From the NCBI GenBank assembly GCA_964477085.1, contig CAYZDF010000051.1:1-20610 (forward strand): a stretch of DNA of 20,610 nt, read 5' to 3'. Made by a program: the position numbers and the translations under genes. Below the pieces are notes generated by a model, which worked only from the letters and a program-made list of their open reading frames with translations, was not told the DNA's origin and did not search any database. Of this stretch, positions 13,422-19,871 are shown in pieces (position 1 is the stretch's first letter; the number at the start of each line of letters is the position of its first letter). Origin of the DNA: Dichloromethanomonas sp964477085 (GTDB taxonomy: Bacteria; Bacillota; Desulfitobacteriia; Desulfitobacteriales; Syntrophobotulaceae).

Positions 13422-13961
13422 GTGATTTACTTTACTGCGGATCAGCATTTCGGCCATAAAAATATAATACGGTTTTGTGATCGTCCGTTTAAGAATGTAG
13501 CGGAAATGAACGAAACATTGATAAACAATTGGAACAATGCTGTTTCCGATGATGATATTGTATATATTCTTGGCGACCTGATTTTTCGCAGTGAAAAGTC
13601 TGCAAGCTACTATGTAGAAAGATTAAAGGGGACAAAGCATTTGATCCTGGGGAACCACGACCATAAATGGATGAAGAGCTGCAATTTACAGAAACATTTT
13701 AAATCTGTATCTTACTATCTCGAAATAAAAGATGGAGAACGAAGAATCGCGCTTTGCCATTATCCCATGCTTTCGTGGGGCGGGGCAGCACGAGGAGCTT
13801 TACATATCTATGCACATATACATAACAAAAAAGAAGGATTAGTATTTGAAACATTGAAACAAATGAATAATGTTTTAAATGCGGGAGTAGAAATTAACGA
13901 CTATAAGCCGGTTACTTTAGAAGAGCTTATTTTTAATAATAGAAAGTTTATGGATGGCTGA
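13422..13961 (+). CDS. Calcineurin-like metallophosphoesterase
   Basis: A small single-domain metallophosphoesterase (179 residues from GTG 13422; a TTG at 13398 gives 187). The metal-binding motifs are in order: TADQHFGH near the N-terminus (D-x-H), GDLIF (GD), LGNHDHKW (GNHD), LCHYPM (His) and IYAHIHN (H-x-H, with Ala where Gly is usual). Relatives hydrolyse phosphodiesters or nucleotides and are often found on phages and mobile DNA. GTG 13422 is preferred: it begins just before the first motif, with GTGAGG upstream. The 3' half is repeated at 18512-18835. A hairpin terminator follows at 14034. Confidence 0.85.
   Translation: MIYFTADQHFGHKNIIRFCDRPFKNVAEMNETLINNWNNAVSDDDIVYILGDLIFRSEKSASYYVERLKGTKHLILGNHDHKWMKSCNLQKHFKSVSYYLEIKDGERRIALCHYPMLSWGGAARGALHIYAHIHNKKEGLVFETLKQMNNVLNAGVEINDYKPVTLEELIFNNRKFMDG
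13638..13961 (+). repeat. 324-bp direct repeat, left copy
   Basis: Bases 13638-13961 recur at 18512-18835 in the same orientation, offset by 4,874 bp, with roughly ten substitutions and no indel. The central 150 bp or so is essentially identical. The repeat covers the metallophosphoesterase gene from its GNHD motif to its stop. Confidence 0.9.
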
Positions 13962-14033
13962 CGAAAAGGGGTCAACGCCGTCATAAAGAAAAAATATGTA
14001 AAGATTAATTTTTATTTGATAATTAAAATGTTG

Positions 14034-14062
14034 ACGCTGTCTGTATTATTTGGCAGCGTTTT
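14034..14062. terminator. Terminator between converging genes
   Basis: ACGCTG (14034-14039) pairs with CAGCGT (14054-14059) over a 14-nt loop, followed by TTT. It sits between the metallophosphoesterase and the minus-strand SEC-C gene and may serve both. Confidence 0.55.
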
Positions 14063-14083
14063 GACTGAAAATGCACTTGTAGC

Positions 14084-15247
14084 TCAATCATTTCGCCCGC
14101 AGCATTTCTTGTACTTTTTCCCACTACCGCATGGGCACGGGTCATTTCTCCCGGGCCTCTTGTCGCCTCCGGGAAGGACCCGCAGCAGCGGGCGCTCATC
14201 AATATTTCTCATTTCGCTGGGCGTATGGCCCTTATTCAACCATATGCGGGAATTATTCCATATACCGGTTATATAAGGCATCAGCTGTTCAACCTGAGCT
14301 TTGGTGCTGAACTCGACGCCGAACTGATCAAACACGTCCATAATTTCTTTAATGGGCGCCTCAGCCATGCAGGCCAGCGCAATTTCTTGTACAATGTCAA
14401 ACGCTGCCCTGCTGTCCGTAACCAAATTGGCAAGAAGGTAAGTTTCCAGCTGTTCTACCTGTGGGGTCGGCTCAGAATAATCAGAATCAGCATACTGGAG
14501 AAACTTTTCCTTGGCCGGAGTGTAGCGTTCTTTTCCCATAACGGCTTTTTCCAGGACAGCAACACCCTGAAAGTCGTTGTCTTCAAAATCAGAATGAACC
14601 AAATACTCTTCCCAAAAGCAATAGTCCGAATCCTCATCAATATACTGCAGGAGCGTGGAAAAGAGTTCATCCTCCGTTGTCTTTTCCGTATTTTGCTGAT
14701 TGAACAATGCCAGCAGTTCATCAAAAGGGATGATCCCATATAAATTGACCGCCGCCCGTGCGTAACGGTCAATCAGAATAGAGCGTTCAATGACGGCTGC
14801 CGTTCCATCATGAATCATCTCTGTAAAAACATTGCGAATTTCTTCCGGTACTACAAAAACCATCTTGCCGTCATCAAAGAAAGCCTGAAGGTAACCAAAT
14901 TCCTGGGTCGCCAGGAAACTGTCGACAAAGATAAGGTTATCGGCAAGCTGTCTCTGACCCGCGACTTTTTGAAAGAAATCCCATTCCTGTTGCTCCAAGC
15001 AGCACAGCGCCGGCTTCATGATTTCCGGATTTGGCAAAGCCTCGCTCAAAGCGCTGATAAGCTCGGCCTTCTTCATTTTACCACAGGCTGATATTCTGTT
15101 TATCCTTGCCAGGCTCCGCAGTTCGGCAACCGTCTTGTGCGGCAGGATTTCTTGAAGCGTGTACACCGGCTTTTGGGTCAGCGCTTCGTCAAGATTCATT
15201 CGGACAACATTACTTAATGCTTTCTGTAAGGCGGGGTCTTTTTTCAT
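14084..15247 (-). CDS. SEC-C motif protein with SAP/Rho-N-like region
   Basis: A 387-residue protein (398 if the upstream ATG at 15280 is used). The N-terminal segment (EILPHKTVAELRSLARINR followed by KKAELISAL) resembles a SAP/Rho-N nucleic-acid binding fold. The middle is an acidic helical domain of no known family. The C-terminus is a perfect SEC-C zinc motif, GRNDPCPCGSGKKYKKCC, known from SecA, where it binds zinc and partner proteins. ATG 15247 is preferred: AAGAGG lies 10 nt upstream, and a good promoter (TTGAAT, 17 nt, TATAAT) overlaps the 15280 ATG, placing that codon ahead of the transcript start. It is transcribed against its neighbours. Role unknown. Confidence 0.85.
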   Translation of the reverse strand: MKKDPALQKALSNVVRMNLDEALTQKPVYTLQEILPHKTVAELRSLARINRISACGKMKKAELISALSEALPNPEIMKPALCCLEQQEWDFFQKVAGQRQLADNLIFVDSFLATQEFGYLQAFFDDGKMVFVVPEEIRNVFTEMIHDGTAAVIERSILIDRYARAAVNLYGIIPFDELLALFNQQNTEKTTEDELFSTLLQYIDEDSDYCFWEEYLVHSDFEDNDFQGVAVLEKAVMGKERYTPAKEKFLQYADSDYSEPTPQVEQLETYLLANLVTDSRAAFDIVQEIALACMAEAPIKEIMDVFDQFGVEFSTKAQVEQLMPYITGIWNNSRIWLNKGHTPSEMRNIDERPLLRVLPGGDKRPGRNDPCPCGSGKKYKKCCGRND

Positions 15248-15278
15248 ACAGGACATACCTCTTGACAGTATTTGCCTC

Positions 15279-15307
15279 ATTATATGTCATCAGTCAGGAA
15301 TATTCAA
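15279..15307 (-). promoter_or_regulatory. Sigma-A promoter of the SEC-C gene
   Basis: On the minus strand, TTGAAT (15307-15302), a 17-nt spacer and a perfect TATAAT (15284-15279). Initiation near 15272 leaves a short leader to ATG 15247. Confidence 0.65.
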
Positions 15308-15471
15308 ACACGGTTGAAAGCAGTACATTGTTGCAAATCAGCTTAATAACGAAAACGTTGGTGAGGACGGATTATCCAGGAACGTCAACCGGAGCGGGAA
15401 AATGGAAAAAATTAAGTATTGTGCAGGGGAATTTGAAGGCGACAGAATTCATTGGGTTTCTGCGATAATGA
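15308..15471. other. Short intergenic stretch, nothing recognised
   Basis: No gene or structure could be supported. A plus-strand frame beginning near 15404 runs into the minus-strand HTH fragment and is probably its shadow. Confidence 0.4.
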
Positions 15472-15600
15472 CTATATGTTGGGGTAGATTGCATACCTTA
15501 TTGCTGTTCGCGGGTCAATGGCGTATTTTCTGCCTATAGCAGCAAAACTCATACCATTCAAATAATCTTGTCTTATTGGATGTAGGATATCATTTTCCAT
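15472..15600 (-). pseudogene. Short helix-turn-helix fragment, transposase-like
   Basis: A 42-codon minus-strand frame with ATG 15600 preceded by GGAG. It contains QDYLNGMSFAAIGRKYAIDP followed by RTAIRY, a helix-turn-helix like that at the N-terminus of IS21-type transposases (family from memory). It stops at TAG 15472, far short of a transposase, and no catalytic domain or IS end is visible. It could be a remnant or a tiny DNA-binding protein. Its start overlaps the end of the frame at 15590-15817. Confidence 0.4.
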
Positions 15601-15817
15601 AGACGGCTCCCATTAAGATTTCTACAGTGAAGGCGTTGTCATCCGACGTCCTATTCGTTAAAAGCGTGACCTTGATTGCAAGATTATTATATAAGCCGTG
15701 GGAAGACGGGGCAACAGCATCATATCCGTAATAACCCGACAAAATGCCCGGTAAGCGAAAGGGAACGCCATCAATATATAAAGCGAGGTTATGGAAAGAA
15801 TTGTGAATAACGTTGAA
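15590..15817 (-). pseudogene. Unidentified protein C-terminus on the minus strand
   Basis: An open minus-strand frame ending at TGA 15592-15590 reads like a genuine beta-rich protein end: LALYIDGVPFRLPGILSGYY, then APSSHGLYNNLAIKVTLL, ending EILMGAVYGK. It lacks a start and meets an in-frame stop at 15820-15818, inside the beginning of the plus-strand gene at 15791. No family recognised. It is probably a fragment cut at this junction. Confidence 0.35.
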
Positions 15818-16225
15818 CTAAAACGTAAAGTCCATTTAACTGCGACCAGTCTTCTGCAAGAAAAGATGTATATATCGCCTGTCGATATGCTGATGAGAAT
15901 CGGCGTATTATCCGCAGAGGATTATGAGAACTGGCGTTTCGGCCGAGTACCCTATCTTGAGAAAGTATGTAAAACCAATTTGAGCAAACTGTCCTTTATG
16001 ATGAGAGAACTTAGAGCCTACGCGCGGCAAAATCAGTTAAGGCCCTCCTGGACCGCCTATAATCAGTGGGGAGTAAAAGGAAGGAAGATCCGCTTGCGCT
16101 TTAGCAAATCCGGTGATCCGAGCATAGAAGAAGGCTATGCAACCCATTATGTTGCCAAGACCATGAAAGATATAGAAGATGACTGTTGCCAAGGAACATT
16201 TGAGGTTGGCGACTTCGAAATATGA
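15791..16225 (+). CDS. Conserved hypothetical protein, possible nucleic-acid binding
   Basis: A 144-residue basic protein. The segment EKMYISPVDMLMRIGVLSAE followed by DYENWRFGRVPYLEKVC, then RPSWTAYNQWG and later IRLRFSKSGDPSIEEGYATHY, matches, from memory, an uncharacterised Bacillota family of about 130 residues. The last 15 or so residues run past where I expect the family to end and overlap the next gene by 47 nt, so the 3' end may have been altered. GAGG lies only 2-3 nt before ATG 15791, closer than ideal, but an in-frame stop upstream excludes a longer start. No function can be assigned. Confidence 0.6.
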   Translation: MERIVNNVELKRKVHLTATSLLQEKMYISPVDMLMRIGVLSAEDYENWRFGRVPYLEKVCKTNLSKLSFMMRELRAYARQNQLRPSWTAYNQWGVKGRKIRLRFSKSGDPSIEEGYATHYVAKTMKDIEDDCCQGTFEVGDFEI

Positions 16226-16913
16226 AAAAGGCGTCAATTCTAGCGAGGCAATTTTACAGAAGTCATTCGAAGTTGAGGGATTCGAATTATCGCCAGTTGA
16301 TGAAAGGGGTGATTCTGTAGATTTTAAGGAGTTATTGAACGCCGTTGAATTTCATGATGTTTGGGCAGAGCTAAAGAAAGAATATCCTATGAAAGACGAA
16401 ACATTTGAGGAATATCTCAAAGTTTTCAATCAGCTGCAGGAAATATCACCGGAACCGAATAATGACGGTTTTTGCTTGGCTGTGGTAAAGGTTGAAGATG
16501 GATTTGAACCGGGGAAATTTATCTATGACGTATTTGGAATAAAGCCTGCCGATAAAGACCATTATGCCTTAGAACTATTACCCTGGAAGAAATGGCTGTC
16601 ACTCAAAGTTATTGACAAATGTATTGAAACATATGGCGCGGCTGTTGTTGTGGCCCATACCTTATTTGAACTGACTTTTTTCGGTTATGATGCTGCTGAT
16701 GTTGAAGTAAGAATTGAAAAGGAAACAGAAATACTAAAGGAGCGCCAAGAGAAAATCGAAAACGGCTCGGCAAATTATGTTTCCTGGGAGGAGGTGTGCC
16801 GGGAGTTCAATTACGTTGATAATCGTACAGAGGAAGAAAAAGAGCGGCAACATAAGGAATTTGAGCGGATAAATGCTAAAAACAAAAGGGTATATGAGAA
16901 ACTACTAACATAA
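16179..16913 (+). CDS. Hypothetical protein resembling DUF6557, N-terminally extended
   Basis: A 244-residue acidic protein. From about residue 46 (VDFKELLNAVEFHDVWAELK) it resembles the DUF6557-type family of Clostridia (from memory). It continues with YEVFG-like FIYDVFGIKPAD, LLPWKKWLSLKV and VVVAHTLFELTFFGYD. It ends in a charged coiled-coil-like tail (about 180-244, rich in Glu/Lys). The first 45 residues are unlike the family and overlap the previous gene. GGGGTGA stands just before the usual domain start, but the codon there is GTA rather than a start, so the original start may have mutated. Function unknown. Confidence 0.6.
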   Translation: MTVAKEHLRLATSKYEKGVNSSEAILQKSFEVEGFELSPVDERGDSVDFKELLNAVEFHDVWAELKKEYPMKDETFEEYLKVFNQLQEISPEPNNDGFCLAVVKVEDGFEPGKFIYDVFGIKPADKDHYALELLPWKKWLSLKVIDKCIETYGAAVVVAHTLFELTFFGYDAADVEVRIEKETEILKERQEKIENGSANYVSWEEVCREFNYVDNRTEEEKERQHKEFERINAKNKRVYEKLLT

Positions 16914-17104
16914 TATTCTTAAGTTTCAATACAGCTAAAGATAGTATCATGCGGCCAGTAAGTCTTCTCAACGTCATTGAACTCATTAGGAGTAAATATA
17001 GACAAGTAAATCTAGCTATCAAAATAAAGCATTGCAAACACAGTGCTTATTTATTTCATAAATGGTGATAATAAAACAAAATTGATTAATGGGAGGTGAT
17101 TGCC
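16914..17104. other. Intergenic region with weak hairpin
   Basis: AAATAAAGCA (17022-17031) nearly pairs with TGCTTATTT (17044-17052), with one bulged A and a T-rich tail. This is a weak terminator for the previous gene. A perfect ribosome site GGGAGGTGA precedes the broken gene at 17105. Nothing else seen. Confidence 0.4.
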
Positions 17105-17318
17105 ATGACGACGACAAAGATACCCAATAGATTAGCTAAGGAAAAGTCTCCGTATCTCCTTCAGCATGCCTACAACCCGGTTGACTGGTATCCCTGGGGG
17201 GAGGAGGCATTTTCCAAAGCCAAAGCGGAAGATAAACCAATCTTCTTATCTATTGGGTATTCTTAGTTGAGTGAAGAAGTCCACCTGTCATTGGTGTCAT
17301 GTTCGCAAAATCATGTAA
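17105..17318 (+). pseudogene. DUF255/YyaL-like thioredoxin-domain protein, N-terminal remnant
   Basis: ATG 17105, with an ideal ribosome site, begins NRLAKEKSPYLLQHAYNPV, DWYPWGEEAF and KPIFLSIGYS. This is the unmistakable N-terminus of the DUF255 (YyaL/SSP411) family, whose full proteins have about 600-700 residues. A TAG stops it after 53 codons. The next family motif, TCHWCHV, follows in another frame at about 17283-17303, so about 19 nt were inserted after the SIGYS codons. The sequence then diverges from the family and ends at TAA 17316. The gene is dead and lacks over 90% of its length. Confidence 0.85.
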
Positions 17319-17420
17319 GTGGTTAAATAGCTCAAAGGCTCTGTTTCCTGGATTCCTGAGTAGTTAAATAAAGAAATACACTCATTCAATTGTTTTGGGT
17401 ATAATATATTGCAAGCTTAA

Positions 17421-17460
17421 TTAAATAATTATTTAACGTTGTATTGTTTTGATATATAAT
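17421..17460 (+). promoter_or_regulatory. Promoter and palindromic operator candidate of the GNAT pair
   Basis: A perfect 16-bp palindrome TTAAATAATTATTTAA (17421-17436) overlaps the -35 position (TTTAAC, 17432-17437) of a promoter with TATAAT at 17455-17460 (17-nt spacer). The antitoxin start follows at 17492. Such palindromes are typical autoregulatory operators of toxin-antitoxin operons, though AT-rich palindromes also arise by chance. Confidence 0.4.
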
Positions 17461-17491
17461 GATAATAAGATGATCAAAAGAGGTGATCAAT

Positions 17492-17674
17492 ATGGCAACC
17501 GTTTCGTTTGACAAAAACATTGTCATTAAGGAGCCGGAAGCAATAGAAAAACTTGTTGAAGTGCTTTCTTCAAAGGAAGTAAAACCAATAAACAAAGAAC
17601 TTGCTTCTGATGAGGCTATGGCAAGGGGTGAAAAGCTATTAAAACAGTGCTTATCTCACTCGAAACGTTCTTAG
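17492..17674 (+). CDS. Small antitoxin-like protein of a GNAT pair
   Basis: A 60-residue protein (MATVSFDKNIVIKEPEAIEK, then LVEVLSSKEVKP, then EAMARGEKLLKQCL). The opening and the ARGEKLLKQCL end resemble small proteins encoded just before GNAT-type toxins in Bacillota (from memory). AGAGGTGATC directly precedes ATG 17492, so this start is chosen over the one at 17483. The last 28 nt overlap the next gene, a typical toxin-antitoxin layout. No DNA-binding domain is evident in so short a protein. Assignment as antitoxin rests on size, order and overlap. Confidence 0.65.
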   Translation: MATVSFDKNIVIKEPEAIEKLVEVLSSKEVKPINKELASDEAMARGEKLLKQCLSHSKRS

Positions 17675-18222
17675 AAATGACTTCCGAAGATACAGTAAAG
17701 GAAGTCATTTCTACTTTTTATTGTTCCAAAGATCAAGATATAGAGAGCTTTCTAAAAAGAGAAAATAAGGCTATTTTATATGAGAGAAAATCTAAAAGCC
17801 GTACGTATTTTGTTTTTGACGAGGATGGTCTGGAAAATGGAAGCTTTGTTTTGCTGGCATATTTTACAATCGCAATGCAAACTCTAAAAATTCCGGATGG
17901 TATGGCAGCGTCTCAGATAAGAAAACTGGATGGTTTGTATGCCAAAAAGGGGTCTGAAGCAATAACTGAAATTCCTTCATTTCTTATTGGACAACTTAGC
18001 AAAAATGATGAGTATGCAGATAAAATAAGTGGTAATGTAGTTTTGGAATATGCACTGTCCATAATTAGTAAGGCACAGGACATTGTCGGCGGTAGAGTGG
18101 CTTTTATTGAATGTCAGGACAAGCCTCAATTGATTAACTTTTATGACAGGAATGGGTTCAAATACTTCAGAAAAGACCCGGATGACGGTTTAGTTCAGAT
18201 GATAAGATTGTTGAATAAATAG
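17647..18222 (+). CDS. GNAT-fold acetyltransferase, toxin-like
   Basis: A 191-residue protein from GTG 17647 (181 from ATG 17677). GGGGTGA inside the upstream gene supports the GTG, though its spacing is long. The fold is GNAT-like: SRTYFVFDEDG and FVLLAYFTIAMQTLKIP form the central strands, and IPSFLIGQLSKND and VGGRVAFIECQDKPQLINFY, then NGFKYF, form the conserved end (motif B). GNAT toxins acetylate aminoacyl-tRNA and stop translation; others are simple N-acetyltransferases. With the small overlapping upstream gene this is probably a type II toxin-antitoxin pair. The canonical acetyl-CoA loop (R/Q-x-x-G-x-G/A) is not obvious, as in other divergent members. Confidence 0.7.
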   Translation: MLISLETFLEMTSEDTVKEVISTFYCSKDQDIESFLKRENKAILYERKSKSRTYFVFDEDGLENGSFVLLAYFTIAMQTLKIPDGMAASQIRKLDGLYAKKGSEAITEIPSFLIGQLSKNDEYADKISGNVVLEYALSIISKAQDIVGGRVAFIECQDKPQLINFYDRNGFKYFRKDPDDGLVQMIRLLNK

Positions 18223-18264
18223 GAAAAATAACTCTCGGGGAACCGAGATATTGGATGGTGTGGA

Positions 18265-18417
18265 ATGAGTAAGGCAGGAGCAAAATTTTCCGAGGTGAAA
18301 GAGCGTTTAATGAAAGACGTAGAATTTAAAGCGGCGTACGAATTAAAACCGCGCTATGAAGTAATTTCTGAAATTATTGAATCGAAAACCAGCAAAAATT
18401 TATTGCAAAAAGAGTGA
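18265..18417 (+). pseudogene. Truncated XRE-type antitoxin, HTH missing
   Basis: A 50-codon frame (KFSEVKERLMKDVEFKAAYE, then LKPRYEVISEIIESKT) matches the N-terminal part of HigA/XRE antitoxins, which then continue with a helix-turn-helix of about 50 residues. Here TGA comes exactly where the HTH should begin (KNLLQKE then stop), and the following DNA leads into the metallophosphoesterase fragment. No RelE/HigB-type toxin gene is adjacent. The ribosome site is weak. A small hairpin (TCTCGG/CCGAGA, 18233-18248) precedes it. Confidence 0.7.
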
Positions 18418-18511
18418 GGGATTTTAAGTAGGAACAGGAAACCATATATATAATCTCGGGTATCGGTGTAAATATTATAGCTATCGACGGAACGGTAGCT
18501 CATTTGTAAAA

Positions 18512-18835
18512 CATTTGATCCTGGGTAACCATGACCACAAATGGATTAAGAGCTGCAATTTACAGAAACATTTTGAATCTGTATCTTACTATCTCGAAAT
18601 AAAAGATGGAGAACGAAGAATCGCGCTTTGCCATTATCCCATGCTTTCGTGGGGCGGGGCAGCACGAGGAGCTTTACATATCTATGCACATATACATAAC
18701 AAAAAAGAAGGATTAGTATTTGAAGCATTGAAACAAATGAATAATGCCTTAAATGCGGGAGTAGAAATTAACGACTATAAACCGGTTACTTTAGACGAGC
18801 TTATTTTTAATAATAGAAAGTTTATGGATGGCTGA
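18512..18835 (+). pseudogene. Truncated second copy of the metallophosphoesterase (right repeat)
   Basis: This copy begins at the GNHD region (LILGNHDHKWIKSC) and runs to the same stop as the gene at 13422. It lacks the first 70 or so residues with the D-x-H and GD metal ligands. The late motifs LCHYPM and IYAHIHN remain, so a product from an internal start would lack half the active site. It forms the right copy of the 324-bp direct repeat. Upstream sequence is unrelated to the left copy. Confidence 0.85.
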
Positions 18836-18872
18836 TCGAAGTTGGACGGAATAGATAAAATTACCCCAAATA

Positions 18873-19871
18873 ATGGGGGATGGCCCAAAGGGTACTGACG
18901 TGAAATATGAAGAACTGCTTGAAAAATATCAGGCATTGTTGATCGAAAACGACAACTTAAAAAAAGAAATCGAAGCACTGAAAACACAGCTGGACTCTGA
19001 AAAAGCGCAGCCCTGCGCGGGGGAATACCAGGCTGTTTTTGATTTCTATGAAACATCATATTCCGTTATTGATAAGTTTTCGGACACAACGGAAAAAATC
19101 AGATTGTTCATGTCCCTCTTTAAAGGGCGGGATGATGTCTATGCTGTAAGATGGGAAAACCCGAAAAAAGGAACATCGGGATATTCCCCGTTCTGTCTGA
19201 ATGAGTGGAAGCCCGGATTATGCAGGAAACCTCAGGAGAAGTGCGCGGGCTGCCCCCATAAGCAATATATCGGTTTGGATGAAAAGGTTATTGAAGATCA
19301 TCTGCGGGGGAGTAATAATTTCGTAGCTGGAATTTACTCTTTATGCCTGGACGAAACGTGTTATTTTCTGGCCATTGATTTTGATGGAGAATATTGGGCC
19401 CAAGATATTGCCGTACTTCGGAAAGTGTGCCTTGAATTCCATATCCCTTTAGCGGTGGAACGGTCCCGTTCCGGTCAGGGGGCTCATGCCTGGTTTTTCT
19501 TCCAAAGTTCTTTGCCCGCTTCTGTAGCGCGAAGATTTGGCAGCGCCCTTTTGACCTGTGCCATGGACAAGCGGCATGAAGTAAAATTTCAATCCTATGA
19601 CAGATTGTTTCCCAATCAGGATACCCTGCCCAAAGGCGGCTTAGGAAACTTGATTGCATTGCCGTTGCAAAAAGCAGCCAGAATCAATCATAACACTGAA
19701 TTCATTGATGAAAGCGGTAAGGCCTTTGATGATCAATGGGCGTTTTTATCCTCCATCCGCAGATTCTCGCCAGATGAAATTGAAAGGCTTACGGCAACCT
19801 TAAGCCGAGGCAATGAACTGGGCCAGTTAATAAGAGCGGCGGAGGAGGATCAAGAGGAGGAAAAACCCTGA
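18873..19871 (+). CDS. TOTE conflict-system primase (AEP) part
   Basis: A 332-residue protein from ATG 18873; GTG 18900 (giving MKYEELLEKYQ) suits relatives better and has AAAGGG upstream. A coiled coil at about 11-45 is followed by an archaeo-eukaryotic primase domain. This has a cysteine set (C108, C117, C124, C127, zinc-knuckle-like), the metal-binding AIDFD (D169/D171), SRSGQGAH (198-205, catalytic His) and SYDRLFPNQDTLPKGG (241-256). These match the primase of TOTE-type conflict proteins, which continue into a helicase and nuclease in one chain. Here the chain stops at TGA 19869-19871 after an acidic linker (DQEEEKP). The helicase continues in the -1 frame. Predicted role: defence against foreign nucleic acids. 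Confidence 0.85.
   Translation: MGDGPKGTDVKYEELLEKYQALLIENDNLKKEIEALKTQLDSEKAQPCAGEYQAVFDFYETSYSVIDKFSDTTEKIRLFMSLFKGRDDVYAVRWENPKKGTSGYSPFCLNEWKPGLCRKPQEKCAGCPHKQYIGLDEKVIEDHLRGSNNFVAGIYSLCLDETCYFLAIDFDGEYWAQDIAVLRKVCLEFHIPLAVERSRSGQGAHAWFFFQSSLPASVARRFGSALLTCAMDKRHEVKFQSYDRLFPNQDTLPKGGLGNLIALPLQKAARINHNTEFIDESGKAFDDQWAFLSSIRRFSPDEIERLTATLSRGNELGQLIRAAEEDQEEEKP

Noticed and set aside
15106..15468. 120-codon plus-strand frame opposite the SEC-C gene
   Set aside because: It is antisense to a gene with promoter, ribosome site and a perfect SEC-C motif.
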